Shown: piece after piece, positions 9,077 to 17,949 of the stretch
Position numbering within the stretch: the stretch's first letter is position 1
Layout of the letters: each line of letters opens with the position of its first letter
Assembly (NCBI GenBank): GCA_900469955.1
Contig: UBYX01000003.1
Coordinates: 434,001 to 498,000 of the forward strand
Direction: 5' to 3'
From: Hyphomicrobiales bacterium
GTDB lineage: Bacteria > Pseudomonadota > Alphaproteobacteria > Rhizobiales > Rhizobiaceae
Length of the DNA: 64,000 nucleotides
Made by a program: the position numbers and the translations under genes
Notes under the pieces: generated by a model
Database searches by the model: none
Told to the model about the DNA's origin: nothing
What the model saw: the letters and a program-made list of their open reading frames with translations, nothing else

Positions 9077-9994
9077 ATGGCAAAATTCAAGGGCGTGGTT
9101 CCTCCGGTCGTGACGCCGCTGAACCCCGATTTCACTGTCGACTACCCCTCCTATACGCGGGTGCTTGAGCATCTGATCGGCGCCGGCTGCCATGGCGTCT
9201 TCGTCCTTGGTTCAACGAGCGAAGTGATCTTCCACGACGAAAAGATGCGGCGCGAGATTATCGAACATTCCGCGAAGGTGGTGAACGGCCGGGTTCCCCT
9301 CATCGTCGGCACCATCGATCCGACAACAGATCGCGTTATCGAGCACGCGCAGGCCGCAAAGACAGCAGGCGCAGACGCCGTTGTCGTCACCGCGCCCTTT
9401 TATACCGTCACCAGCCAGTCCGAGATCCTCGATCACTTCCGCTATATCCGGGACGCCGTCGACGTGCCGCTCATCGCCTATGACATCCCCGTCTGCGTCA
9501 ACGTCAAGCTGCAGCGCCAGACAACGGTGACCCTTGCCAAAGAAGGCACGATCATTGGCCTTAAGGATTCCAGCGGCGACGACGGCAACTTTCGCTATGT
9601 CCTTCTGGATCTCGCCGAACATAAGGAGGTCTTCCTGATGACCGGTTCGGAAATCGTCGTCGATAATGCTCTCTTGATGGGGGCCGATGGCGTCGTGCCC
9701 GGCATCGCGAATGTCGATCCGCATGGCTATGTCCGACTTTGGGATGCGGCGCAGCGTGGAGATTGGGCCGCGGCACGCAAGGAGCAGGAGCGCCTCTGCC
9801 GGCTCTTCGAGATCGTTTGGGTCGCGCAGGGTCGTGTCAGTGGCGGTGCTTCGGGCATCGGTGCGTTCAAGGCGGCAATGAAGAGACTTGGCATCATCGA
9901 TAGCGCTGTGATGCCACGTCCGCGTGCCCCTCTCAACGAAACCGAAGCGGCGAGGATCGACGAGATCCTGCGTGCAACAGGACTGCTTGGCTGA
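9077..9994 (+). CDS. Dihydrodipicolinate synthase-family aldolase/dehydratase (first copy)
   Basis: This is a 305-residue TIM-barrel class I aldolase of the DapA/NanA family. The Schiff-base lysine is K163 in [10 protein letters not shown] and the catalytic tyrosine is Y135 in [10 protein letters not shown]. The family glycine-serine motif GSTSEV is at 45-50, where lysine-making DapA has GTTGE. Family members split or form keto acids (dihydrodipicolinate, N-acetylneuraminate, 2-keto-3-deoxy acids, hydroxypyrroline carboxylate). Placement between the permease and ATPase genes points to catabolism of the imported compound, not lysine synthesis. Its TGA overlaps the next ATG. The exact substrate cannot be read from the sequence. 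Confidence 0.88.
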   Translation: MAKFKGVVPPVVTPLNPDFTVDYPSYTRVLEHLIGAGCHGVFVLGSTSEVIFHDEKMRREIIEHSAKVVNGRVPLIVGTIDPTTDRVIEHAQAAKTAGADAVVVTAPFYTVTSQSEILDHFRYIRDAVDVPLIAYDIPVCVNVKLQRQTTVTLAKEGTIIGLKDSSGDDGNFRYVLLDLAEHKEVFLMTGSEIVVDNALLMGADGVVPGIANVDPHGYVRLWDAAQRGDWAAARKEQERLCRLFEIVWVAQGRVSGGASGIGAFKAAMKRLGIIDSAVMPRPRAPLNETEAARIDEILRATGLLG

Positions 9995-11019
9995 TGGTCA
10001 TGATGCAACAGATCGCCGCTCCGATCCTCGATATTCGTGGGCTGCGAACCGTCTTTCGCATCCGCAGCGGAGAGGTCACGGCGGTCAATGACGTTGACCT
10101 GGCGGTTGCCGCCGGTGAAACGCTGGCGCTTGTCGGCGAGTCTGGCTCCGGCAAATCGGTGACCAGTCTTTCGATCGTGCGGCTTTTAACCCGCAATGTC
10201 GGAGCGATCGCAGCCGGCAGCATCCGCCTGAGACGGAAAAACGGTATAGTCACGGATCTCGTGGCGCTTGATGAGCATGACATGCGAAAGGTCCGGGGCG
10301 ACGATATCGGCATGGTGTTTCAAGAACCGATGTCGAGCCTCAATCCTGTTTTCACCATCGGCGACCAGATCTCGGAGCCGCTTTGCATTCACCGCGCAAT
10401 GAAGCGGAAGGCGGCTGTCAACGCAGCCATTTCCTTGCTCGAAAGCGTCGGCATCCCTGATGCAAAACGCAGGGCAGCTCAGTACCCGCACGAGCTTTCC
10501 GGCGGCATGCGCCAGCGTGCCACCATCGCCATGGCGCTCGCCTGTGATCCGGCACTCCTGATCGCGGATGAGCCGACGACGGCACTCGATGTAACCATCC
10601 AGGCCCAGATCCTCGAACTGCTCTTGAAACTGCAGCGGGAGCGCGGCATGGCGATGCTCTTCGTCACCCACAATCTTGGAGTTGTCGCAGAGATCGCTCA
10701 TCGAGTGGCCGTGATGTATGGAGGCAGGATCGTCGAACAAGGCCCGGTAAGTGAGGTTTTCCGCAACCCGAAGCATCCCTATACGATCGGCCTGCTCGCA
10801 TCGATGCCGCGGCTTGGCGATGCGACCCGCATGAGAAGGGTCGGTGAGAAACTTCCTGCCATTCCGGGCGTCGTTCCCAGTCTCGTCGATTTGCCCCGCG
10901 GTTGCGCCTTCTCACCACGCTGCAAATTTGCAATCGACGCCTGCGGTAGGGCGATCCCGCCACTTGAAGACGTCAATCAGCGCCACCAGAGCCGCTGCAT
11001 CCGCTGGCAGGAGATGTAG
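9994..11019 (+). CDS. ABC transporter ATP-binding protein, DppD type
   Basis: This is a 341-residue cytoplasmic ATPase. Walker A is [10 protein letters not shown], the signature motif is [16 protein letters not shown], and Walker B is [14 protein letters not shown]. The C-terminal oligopeptide/dipeptide extension has the cysteine pattern [16 protein letters not shown], which in related transporters can hold an Fe-S cluster. Its start overlaps the aldolase stop (TGATG). The next gene begins immediately after its stop, so the two ATPases are made together as a heterodimer. Confidence 0.92.
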   Translation: MVMMQQIAAPILDIRGLRTVFRIRSGEVTAVNDVDLAVAAGETLALVGESGSGKSVTSLSIVRLLTRNVGAIAAGSIRLRRKNGIVTDLVALDEHDMRKVRGDDIGMVFQEPMSSLNPVFTIGDQISEPLCIHRAMKRKAAVNAAISLLESVGIPDAKRRAAQYPHELSGGMRQRATIAMALACDPALLIADEPTTALDVTIQAQILELLLKLQRERGMAMLFVTHNLGVVAEIAHRVAVMYGGRIVEQGPVSEVFRNPKHPYTIGLLASMPRLGDATRMRRVGEKLPAIPGVVPSLVDLPRGCAFSPRCKFAIDACGRAIPPLEDVNQRHQSRCIRWQEM

Positions 11020-11973
11020 ATGAGTGAAGCTCTGCTTTCGGTACGCGATCTGACGAAACATTACACGTCGCGTGGCACCAGACTCACCATTCTTCAGGGG
11101 ATTTCCTTTGAAATCGGTAAGGGCGAGGTCGTCGGACTCGTCGGCGAATCCGGCAGCGGCAAGACCACGATCGGTCGCTCGATCCTCAGGTTGGTCGAGC
11201 CGTCCTCCGGCAGCATCTGCTTTGCTGGCACGGAATTGACGAGCCTCTCGGCTTCGGTCCTGCGTAGCGTGCGGCCCCGCATGCAGTATATTTTTCAGGA
11301 TCCCTATGCGAGCTTGTCGCCGCGTATGACGATCGGCGAAATTCTGACGGAAGGGCTGAAGATCCAGGGCGTCGGAAACCGGGAGGAGCGGCTCGAGCGC
11401 GCGCGCTCCGCTTTGGGAAAAGTCGATCTGCCGGCCGACGCCATTCACCGCTACGCCCATGAATTTTCCGGCGGACAGCGCCAACGCATCGGTATCGCCC
11501 GCGCCTTGACGCTGTCGCCGGAGTTCATCGTCGCTGACGAACCCCTTTCGGCGCTCGACGTCTCCATCCAGGCTCAAGTCATCAATCTGCTGCGCGATTT
11601 GCAGCAACGGCTTGGGCTCACGATGCTTTTTATTTCGCATGATCTGGCAGTGGTCGAATATATCTGCGACCGGGTGATCGTGCTCTATCTCGGGCGGATC
11701 ATGGAGATCGCCCCGAGTGCCGACCTCTACGCCAAGCCGCAGCATCCCTATACGCGCGCGCTCCTCTCGGCCATTCCATCGCCGGATGGCAATGCCCGGC
11801 GCGACCGGCAGATATTGAAGGGCGACATTCCAAGCCCCGCCAATCCGCCGGCCGGATGTGTTTTCCGCACCCGCTGTCCGAAAGCGCTGGACGCCTGCGC
11901 TAGGATAGTGCCGGAACTGCGCGAAGTAGCACCAGGACATTTCAAGGCCTGCATTCGGGACGATCTGAATTGA
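11020..11973 (+). CDS. ABC transporter ATP-binding protein, DppF type
   Basis: This is the 317-residue second ATPase of the importer. Walker A is GESGSGKTTIGRSIL, the signature motif is FSGGQRQRIGIARALT, and Walker B is FIVADEPLSALDVS. The C-terminal oligopeptide_HPY extension contains PAGCVFRTRCPKALDAC. ATG follows the preceding TAG with no gap. It completes the five-subunit transporter whose genes are interleaved with the aldolase genes. Confidence 0.92.
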   Translation: MSEALLSVRDLTKHYTSRGTRLTILQGISFEIGKGEVVGLVGESGSGKTTIGRSILRLVEPSSGSICFAGTELTSLSASVLRSVRPRMQYIFQDPYASLSPRMTIGEILTEGLKIQGVGNREERLERARSALGKVDLPADAIHRYAHEFSGGQRQRIGIARALTLSPEFIVADEPLSALDVSIQAQVINLLRDLQQRLGLTMLFISHDLAVVEYICDRVIVLYLGRIMEIAPSADLYAKPQHPYTRALLSAIPSPDGNARRDRQILKGDIPSPANPPAGCVFRTRCPKALDACARIVPELREVAPGHFKACIRDDLN

Positions 11974-11992
11974 GCGGCGGAAGGAACATCCG

Positions 11993-12928
11993 GTGACAGC
12001 GAAAAGACGGCATGCGATTGGCGGGAACTGGGCAAGCCTTTTGCTGCCGATCGAGGCCGATGACAGCATAAATTTCCAAAAACTTGGCGACGAACTCGAC
12101 ATCCTGATCGCGGCCGGTGTCGACGGCATCTATTCGAACGGGACGGCTGGCGAATTCCATAATCAATCTGAAGCGGAATTCGACCGGATCCAGTCCATGC
12201 TGGCCGAGCGCTGCGCGAAGGCTGGTATGCCGTTCGTTATCGGCGCATGCCAGGCGGATGCAACGATCATGCTGGACCGGGTCCGCCGCACCACCTCGTT
12301 CAGGCCCATGGCAATTCAGGTGATCCTTCCGGACTGGTGGCCGCTGAATGATCTAGAAGCTCTCGATTTCCTGAAGCGAATATCCGATGCCGCAGACGGA
12401 ATCCCGTTGATCCTCTACAATCCGCCCCATTCCAAGCGCGTACTGACCCCGAGCGAACTCGCAAGGATCTGCACCCCCTGCCCGGGTCTTGTCGGTATCA
12501 AGCTCGCCGACGGCGGCGCGGACTGGTATGCTGAAGCCCGAGCCCATCTAGCGGAATTCTCGCTTTTCATTCCTGGCCATCACCTGGCGACAGGTTTCAA
12601 GGAGGGCGTTGCCGCGGGCGCATTTTCCAATGTCGCCTGCCTCAGTCCCCGCGCCGCACAGCGGTGGACCAATCTGATGCGAAATGATCTCGAGGCTGCG
12701 TTGGAAGCGGAGCGGTTGATCTGCCGCTTTATGGACGAACACATCGTTCCATTCCGCCAGAATGCCGCCTATTCGAATGCCGCGCTCGATAAATTGCTGA
12801 GCGCTATCGGCGACTGGGGACCCGTCGGTACCCGTCTTCGCTGGCCCTATCGCTCGATCGAGCTTTCCGAAGCGGTGAGGCTGCGGGAGGTCGCTCGCCG
12901 GGATCTCGGAGAATTCCTTAAGACCTGA
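11993..12928 (+). CDS. Dihydrodipicolinate synthase-family aldolase/dehydratase (second copy, GTG start)
   Basis: This is a 311-residue class I aldolase fold, clearly diverged from the first copy in the same operon. The tyrosine is Y142 in LILYNPPHSKR, the Schiff-base lysine is K170 in LVGIKLADGG, and the substrate-loop motif is SNGTAGEFHN. The GTG start at 11993 follows GGAAGGAACATCCG at good spacing. Two different aldolase-fold enzymes in one uptake operon suggest two steps of one pathway or two related substrates. A glucarate dehydratase lies 1.7 kb downstream, and its product, 5-dehydro-4-deoxyglucarate, is the substrate of a known member of this family. That makes a dehydratase role possible, but this is an inference. 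Confidence 0.83.
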   Translation: MTAKRRHAIGGNWASLLLPIEADDSINFQKLGDELDILIAAGVDGIYSNGTAGEFHNQSEAEFDRIQSMLAERCAKAGMPFVIGACQADATIMLDRVRRTTSFRPMAIQVILPDWWPLNDLEALDFLKRISDAADGIPLILYNPPHSKRVLTPSELARICTPCPGLVGIKLADGGADWYAEARAHLAEFSLFIPGHHLATGFKEGVAAGAFSNVACLSPRAAQRWTNLMRNDLEAALEAERLICRFMDEHIVPFRQNAAYSNAALDKLLSAIGDWGPVGTRLRWPYRSIELSEAVRLREVARRDLGEFLKT

Positions 12929-13175
12929 GAATGCCACGATGGACATGGCAGCGCAGATCTCCTGATTTCCGGCTCCGGCACCGCGAGCAAGGCACGCCCG
13001 CTGAGGCATTCGTCGGAGGAAACCAAACGCGGCCAGTGGCCGTTACATCCGTGCCGAAACATGCTGGAAGAGTGTCTAGCATTTCGCTGCAAAAACCTTC
13101 CCGCCATTGATGGTGAGGAGATTGGACTATAGACTGCTGTCGCGGCAAGCCGCCGTGCAACCATCAGGAGCTTTC

Positions 13176-13379
13176 ATGCCTACCGGTACTGTCAAATTTT
13201 TCAACGAAGACAAGGGGTTTGGCTTCATCACCCCAGAGAATGGCGGGGCGGATGTATTTGTGCATGTCTCTGCTCTTCAACGAGGTGGATCTTTGAGAGA
13301 GGGCCAAAAAGTAAGCTACGAACTTGGCCAAGATCGCAAAACTGGCAAGTCGAAAGCTGAAAACGTCAACCCGCTTTAA
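13176..13379 (+). CDS. CspA-type cold-shock domain protein
   Basis: This is a 67-residue single cold-shock domain RNA chaperone. It has the family start [24 protein letters not shown]1 KGFGFI and RNP2 DVFVHVSAL. The ATG at 13176 is preceded by AGGAG at good spacing. The longer in-frame start upstream lacks the fold and is not used. It stands alone, with a 5' region of about 240 bp that could hold a long leader, as is common for csp genes. Confidence 0.93.
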   Translation: MPTGTVKFFNEDKGFGFITPENGGADVFVHVSALQRGGSLREGQKVSYELGQDRKTGKSKAENVNPL

Positions 13380-13460
13380 TCACCGTAGGCGTTAGTTCAC
13401 CTTGCCTCGTCCGACTTCATGCTCTTTTTGTGAAGAGTTATGACCATGTGAGAATGCAGC

Positions 13461-13700
13461 CTGGAGGGCATCGATCTGATCTATCAGACCATGCTCGCCG
13501 AGCTGCGACAACGCTCACTCGACGCGGCACGCCCCCGACTTCTCTCCTCCGGCCGGTCGACGCCCGTTACGGGGAAAGATCGCCGCTATTGGTAGCTCGA
13601 CCACCCTGAGGAAAGAAGCGGACGGGCAAGTTGATGCTTGGCCGCGCCAATGATCCGGAGAGCGCACGTCACGTCGTGCGCTTTCTCCGCAAGGTGGGCG
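13461..13700 (+). pseudogene. Decayed nucleotidyltransferase-fold gene (GSU2403-like)
   Basis: Three consecutive segments in shifting frames spell parts of one protein. They are IDLIYQTMLAELRQRSLDA (from 13461), GRSTPVTGKDRRYW followed by a stop and then LDHPEE (about 13552-13616), and GRANDPESARHVVRF (about 13631-13690). The order and the intervening sequence match what I recall of the N-terminus of the GSU2403-type nucleotidyltransferase-fold family, which is common in rhizobia. Frameshifts and a stop show it is dead, and the rest of the gene is missing. The identification is from memory of the family pattern. Confidence 0.55.
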
Positions 13701-13761
13701 TGTTACCTTAACCCGCGTCTGCTGAACGGGCACGTTCAGCCCAAGCATCCTGTTGTCTCTT

Positions 13762-14484
13762 TTACTCGCTTTCTTCACCAAGAAGGCGAATGACGCTCTG
13801 CTTCATGTGAAAGTTCATGACCTCTCGCGCCTGCGCGGGATCACCGGCCCTGATTGCTTCGAGAACGCGGCCGTGCTCCTCGACAACGCGCGGCGCCACC
13901 TGGTCGGGCGGCCGTTCTTGTAGCTTTCGGGTAAACTCCATCGTGAGCTTGATCTGGTTGCGCATCGCCCCGAGCGCAAAGCCGAAATAGGGGTTGCGAG
14001 TGGCTCGCGCCACGGCCATGTGGAACGCGAAATCCGCTTCAAACACCCCCTCGCCCGGCATTAGAGTCAGCATCCGCCGGTGCGCTTCTTCTATATTAGC
14101 GATCGCTTCGAGATCGCAAAGCCGAGCCGCATCCTCCGCCGCCGCGCATTCCACCACCTGGCGAAACCGCATGCATCGCTTCATGTCGAAAACAGTCTGG
14201 ATCGACAGGCCCTGAATATCTGCGGCTGACGGCACGACATCGGCGCGAGGTTGTACGAAATTGGCCGAACCACGACGGGAGACGATCCGGCCGGCCTCGC
14301 GCATTGTCATCAGCGCCTTTCGCAACACGGGACGCGAAACTCCGAATTGACGGGCAAGCTCCGCCTCTGGCGGAAGACGCCCGCCACCTTGCCATGCCGG
14401 GGCATCAAGCATGGCCTCAAGCCGAGCGAGTACATGCGATGGCAAATCCTTGAGAGGGCGCGCGTGCTGACTGATCTCATCCAT
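13762..14484 (-). CDS. GntR-family (FadR/FCD) regulator, probably of glucarate use
   Basis: This is a protein of about 240 residues. The N-terminal winged helix-turn-helix contains LPPEAELARQFGVSRPVLRKALMTMREAGRIVSRRGSANFV. The C-terminal FCD domain has EADFAFHMAVARATRN and a closing VEEHGRVLEAIRAGDPAQAREVMNFHM. It is transcribed divergently from the glucarate dehydratase gene and so probably controls that gene and itself. ATG 14484 has AGGA at the right distance; an in-frame GTG lies at 14490. It is a different subgroup from the GntR protein at 4843. Confidence 0.88.
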   Translation of the reverse strand: MDEISQHARPLKDLPSHVLARLEAMLDAPAWQGGGRLPPEAELARQFGVSRPVLRKALMTMREAGRIVSRRGSANFVQPRADVVPSAADIQGLSIQTVFDMKRCMRFRQVVECAAAEDAARLCDLEAIANIEEAHRRMLTLMPGEGVFEADFAFHMAVARATRNPYFGFALGAMRNQIKLTMEFTRKLQERPPDQVAPRVVEEHGRVLEAIRAGDPAQAREVMNFHMKQSVIRLLGEESE

Positions 14485-14672
14485 TACCACATCCTACCGT
14501 CGCCATTCGGGCTTTCCAATAGGGGCACTGATTTTACTAATATTTACTGATATTGACAAATGGGTTCAGTTGCGCGACTGATTTGGGAACGTGGCGGGTG
14601 GGAAAAAAGTCGCCTGTCATCAAGCGTGGAACCCGCATAGCCTTGGCAGCGCGGAACATCACAGAGGTCCGG

Positions 14673-16049
14673 ATGCTCATCGAGACGAATTCATCGACGC
14701 CCGCCGTCAACAGTCATCTTGCCCGGCACACGCCACGCATCGTTTCCGTGCGGGCGATCCCGGTTGCGGGGCAGGACAGTATGTTGCTGAACCTGAGCGG
14801 CGCGCATGCCCCCTTCTTCACCCGAAACCTCGCGGTGATCGAAGATGATGCGGGCCATACCGGGATCGGGGAAGTCCCCGGCGGCGAGGCGATCCGCAAG
14901 GTGATCGAGGAAGCAGGCTCGCTTCTCACCGGCCAGACAATCGGCAACTATAACGGCCTGCTCGACCGCGTGCGCACGACTTTCAGCGACCGCGACAGCG
15001 GCGGTCGCGGACTGCAGACCTTTGATCTGCGCACGACGATCCATGTGGTGACGGCGTTGGAATCGGCCCTGCTCGACCTTCTTGGCCAATATCTCGGCGT
15101 GCCGGTCGCAGCGCTTCTCGGCGATGGCCAGCAGCGTGACCGGGTCGAGATGCTCGGTTATCTCTTCTACGTCGGCGACCGCCGTAAGACGGATCTGCCG
15201 TATCGTGACGGCAAGGGCGAAACCGACGCCTGGCTGAGGCTGCGCAACGAGGAGGCTCTCACGCCGGAAGCGATCGTCCGGCTCGCCGAGGCAACGCAGG
15301 AGCGATACGGTTTTCGAGATTTCAAGCTGAAAGGCGGCGTTTTAGGGGGCGACGACGAAATCGAAGCCGTGACGGCAATCGCCCGCCGCTTTCCCGAAGC
15401 ACGCGTGACGCTCGATCCGAATGGAGCCTGGTCGCTGGAAGAGGCTATCCGGCTCTGCAAGGGGCGCGGTGACGTGCTTGCCTATGCGGAAGATCCCTGC
15501 GGCGCGGAACAGGGGTATTCCGGACGAGAGATCATGGCCGAATTCCGCCGCGCCACCGGTTTGCCGACCGCCACCAACATGGTGGCTACGGACTGGCGTC
15601 AGCTCTCACACGCTATCCAACTTCAATCGGTGGACATCCCGCTCGCCGACCCGCATTTCTGGACAATGCAGGGCTCCGTGCGCGTCGCGCAGGTCTGCCA
15701 GACGTTCGGCATGACCTGGGGCTCGCATTCCAACAATCATTTCGATGTGTCGCTGGCGATGTTCACCCATGTGGGCGCAGCCGCCCCTGGACGCGTCACG
15801 GCGCTCGACACTCACTGGATCTGGCAAGACGGCCAGCGACTGACCCGTGAGCCGCTGAAGATCAAGGATGGACATATCGCCGTGCCGGAACGGCCGGGTC
15901 TAGGTGTGGAACTAGACATGGAGCGCGTCGAGGAAGCCCACCAACTTTACCTGAAGCACGGGCTGGGGGCGCGCGACGACGCGACCGCCATGCAATACCT
16001 CGTCAAAGACTGGCGTTTCGACAACAAGCAGCCGTGCCTCGTGCGCTAG
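14673..16049 (+). CDS. gudD: Glucarate dehydratase (enolase superfamily)
   Basis: This is a 458-residue enzyme that dehydrates D-glucarate (often also L-idarate) to 5-dehydro-4-deoxy-D-glucarate. Enolase-superfamily residues are all present: K218 and K220 in FKLKGG, D248 in TLDPNGAW, the acidic pair in EDPCGAE (E273/E279), N302 in TATNM and H352 in GSHSNNHFD. These sit at a constant 13-residue offset from the E. coli enzyme numbering as I recall it, so the active site is intact. The start at 14673 follows AGAGG; a long upstream extension of the frame is not protein-like. The gene is divergent from a FadR-type regulator and followed 79 bp later by a Bug-type receptor. No aldarate MFS transporter is visible. 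Confidence 0.9.
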   Translation: MLIETNSSTPAVNSHLARHTPRIVSVRAIPVAGQDSMLLNLSGAHAPFFTRNLAVIEDDAGHTGIGEVPGGEAIRKVIEEAGSLLTGQTIGNYNGLLDRVRTTFSDRDSGGRGLQTFDLRTTIHVVTALESALLDLLGQYLGVPVAALLGDGQQRDRVEMLGYLFYVGDRRKTDLPYRDGKGETDAWLRLRNEEALTPEAIVRLAEATQERYGFRDFKLKGGVLGGDDEIEAVTAIARRFPEARVTLDPNGAWSLEEAIRLCKGRGDVLAYAEDPCGAEQGYSGREIMAEFRRATGLPTATNMVATDWRQLSHAIQLQSVDIPLADPHFWTMQGSVRVAQVCQTFGMTWGSHSNNHFDVSLAMFTHVGAAAPGRVTALDTHWIWQDGQRLTREPLKIKDGHIAVPERPGLGVELDMERVEEAHQLYLKHGLGARDDATAMQYLVKDWRFDNKQPCLVR

Positions 16050-16128
16050 CGACAGAATTGCTGGCCGCCATGCGCCGGGCGGCAATCACCCAAAGCGGCG
16101 CTAAGGATCATTGAGGAGGATGACCCCC

Positions 16129-17097
16129 ATGAAGGCAAGAACATTACTCGCAATTTCGCTCGGTCTTGGTATCGCCCTTGCAGCAGGCGCCGCCAGGGCT
16201 TTCCCGGATGGACCGATCACCATTATCGTACCTTTTCCGCCAGGCGGAGCGACTGACACGACCGCGCGGCTCATGGAGCCGCACATGTCCAAGGTACTGG
16301 GAACGAACATTGTCGTCGAAAACAAGCCGGGCGCGACTGGCGCGATAGGCGCCGGTCTGGTTGCCGATGCCGAGGCCAGCGGCCAGACGCTGCTCGTCGC
16401 CTCGCTCGGTACCTTTGCCACCAACCCCTATCTGCAAAAGAAGCTCTCCTACGATCCGATGAAGGACTTCGATCTGCTGACGGTCGCGGTGAGCACGCCC
16501 AACGTGCTGGTCGCGACGCCGAAATTCAAGGCGAGCAGCGTGGAGGAACTCGTAGCTGAGATGAAGGCAAAGCCGGAGAGCGTTACCTTTGCAAATTCCG
16601 GCACGGGCTCCTCGGACCACCTGACCGCCGCTCTCTTCTGGCAGGCAACCGGCACAAAGGGCGTGCACGTGCCCTACAAGGGAGGCTCCGCGGCACAGGC
16701 AGATCTCGTCGGCGGCCACGTTGATGTGTCCTTCCAGAACCTCGGCGCGATCATCAATTTTGTCCAGGGCGGCCAGATGAAGGCATTCGCACAGACTGGC
16801 GAGAAGCGCCATCCGTTGCTACCGAACGTGCCGACGCTGACTGAGCTTGGCTACGGCAATGTCGTGGTCAGCGCCTGGCAGGGAGTGGCCGCGCCGAAGG
16901 GTCTGCCGGCCGAGGTTAAGGACAAGCTCAACCAGGCGATCCAGGCGTCGCTCAAGGACCCCGAGGTCGTCGCGAAATTCAACAAGCTCGGCTTCGACGT
17001 CGTCGCCAATTCCAACGAAGAATTCAGCGCCTATCTCGGCAAGGAGATGGCGCGCTGGAAGGACGTGATCGAAAAAGGCAATATCAGCGCGGAATGA
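16129..17097 (+). CDS. Tripartite tricarboxylate transporter receptor (Bug/TctC family), orphan
   Basis: This is a 322-residue periplasmic solute receptor. It has a signal peptide (MKARTLLAISLGLGIALAAGAARAF), then the Bug signature ITIIVPFPPGGATDTTARL. Other family segments are VVENKPGATGAIGAGLVADA, FANSGTGSSDHLTAALF, VPYKGGSAAQADLVGGHVDVSF, and a C-terminal GKEMARWKDVIEKGNI. Bug proteins bind carboxylates, amino acids or amides. The membrane partners TctA and TctB are not in the window, so the receptor must share them or act in sensing. Its place after gudD suggests an aldarate ligand. GAGGAGG precedes the ATG at 16129; the ATG at 16120 is too close to it. Confidence 0.9.
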   Translation: MKARTLLAISLGLGIALAAGAARAFPDGPITIIVPFPPGGATDTTARLMEPHMSKVLGTNIVVENKPGATGAIGAGLVADAEASGQTLLVASLGTFATNPYLQKKLSYDPMKDFDLLTVAVSTPNVLVATPKFKASSVEELVAEMKAKPESVTFANSGTGSSDHLTAALFWQATGTKGVHVPYKGGSAAQADLVGGHVDVSFQNLGAIINFVQGGQMKAFAQTGEKRHPLLPNVPTLTELGYGNVVVSAWQGVAAPKGLPAEVKDKLNQAIQASLKDPEVVAKFNKLGFDVVANSNEEFSAYLGKEMARWKDVIEKGNISAE

Positions 17098-17289
17098 TCT
17101 GTTGATTTACAGACACCTGATTTCGTTAGGCGGCTTCCTTGGCATGGGAAGCCGCTCAAGTCGATACGTCAGGGCCGCTTCGACAAGCTGCTGCTCCTGC
17201 GGCCGCCTGATGACGATCACATTCAAAGGCGTAACCGAACCAACCGAAGTGTCAGGCGGGAAGCGCCGCCCTTTGCACAAAAGCCAGCG

Positions 17290-17571
17290 TTAGTGACGAA
17301 CCGGGGATCTGTCGGATCTCATCGAGTATAGATGCAAGAGCATGACGCCCTGCTTGAGGAGGAGTTCGGCGGGCAATAAATCCCGTTCAGCCAGGTCGCT
17401 TCTTATTCCGCGGATCATGCCTGCTACGCATTTCGAGTTCGTGGCGAAGCGAACATCACCGAGATCCTCAGCCTCATCGGCGGCATTTTCCAGAGCGCCA
17501 GCGACCGTCTCGAGCATATTGAATCGTTCGCGTAGGTTCATTTCTTCAAGAGTTTTGGGTTCTCCGTCCAT
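17290..17571 (-). CDS. Small acidic protein of unknown function
   Basis: This is a 93-residue protein starting MDGEPKTLEEMNLRERFNML. It is predicted mostly helical, with an acidic stretch (ENAADEAEDLGD) and a positively charged C-terminal tail. It has no signal peptide or membrane helix and I recognise no family. The start is supported by a near-consensus GAAGGAGA seven bases before the ATG at 17571. The frame stays open upstream, but that part has no protein-like composition. It is monocistronic. Confidence 0.6.
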   Translation of the reverse strand: MDGEPKTLEEMNLRERFNMLETVAGALENAADEAEDLGDVRFATNSKCVAGMIRGIRSDLAERDLLPAELLLKQGVMLLHLYSMRSDRSPVRH

Positions 17572-17949
17572 TTTTGTCTCCTTCGCACGCGCGGTGGATC
17601 GTAGCGGATAACCGCAATACAGGTTCTGACGTCGAACGCCGGCTATTTTACATATGGAAGTCGCCGAAAGGATAGGCAAGTCATGACCGCTATGCGGCTG
17701 CTGCATGTTACGCCCGTAAACAGTTAGATAACATCCTCCGCGCCTAATCGTTGCAATCTTACTTGGATCTCGGTATCGCGCCGACTGCAAGTTCTGGTTC
17801 CCCATCCCTGTCCATACTGATCGGCGCATAAAAGGATCTGCGTGGGGGTGAACGAATCCAGCGCTAGACGCAGAAACAGGGTTCTTCCCAGCGATCCGAT
17901 GTTGCGTCAGATCCCGCGCTAGCGCCGAGCCATCCGGTTATATATGGCG

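Noticed and set aside
10912..12129. 405-codon open frame on the minus strand
   Set aside because: It is antisense to the DppF-type ATPase and second aldolase gene and has no recognisable domain.
13020..13045. Possible terminator CGGCCAGTGGCCG after the dipeptide-type operon
   Set aside because: The loop is a single base and no U-run follows, so I do not count it as a terminator.
14530..14570. Direct repeat TTACTAATAT/TTACTGATAT as an operator for the FadR-type regulator
   Set aside because: It is AT-rich and short with no clear dyad, so it could be chance in a promoter region.
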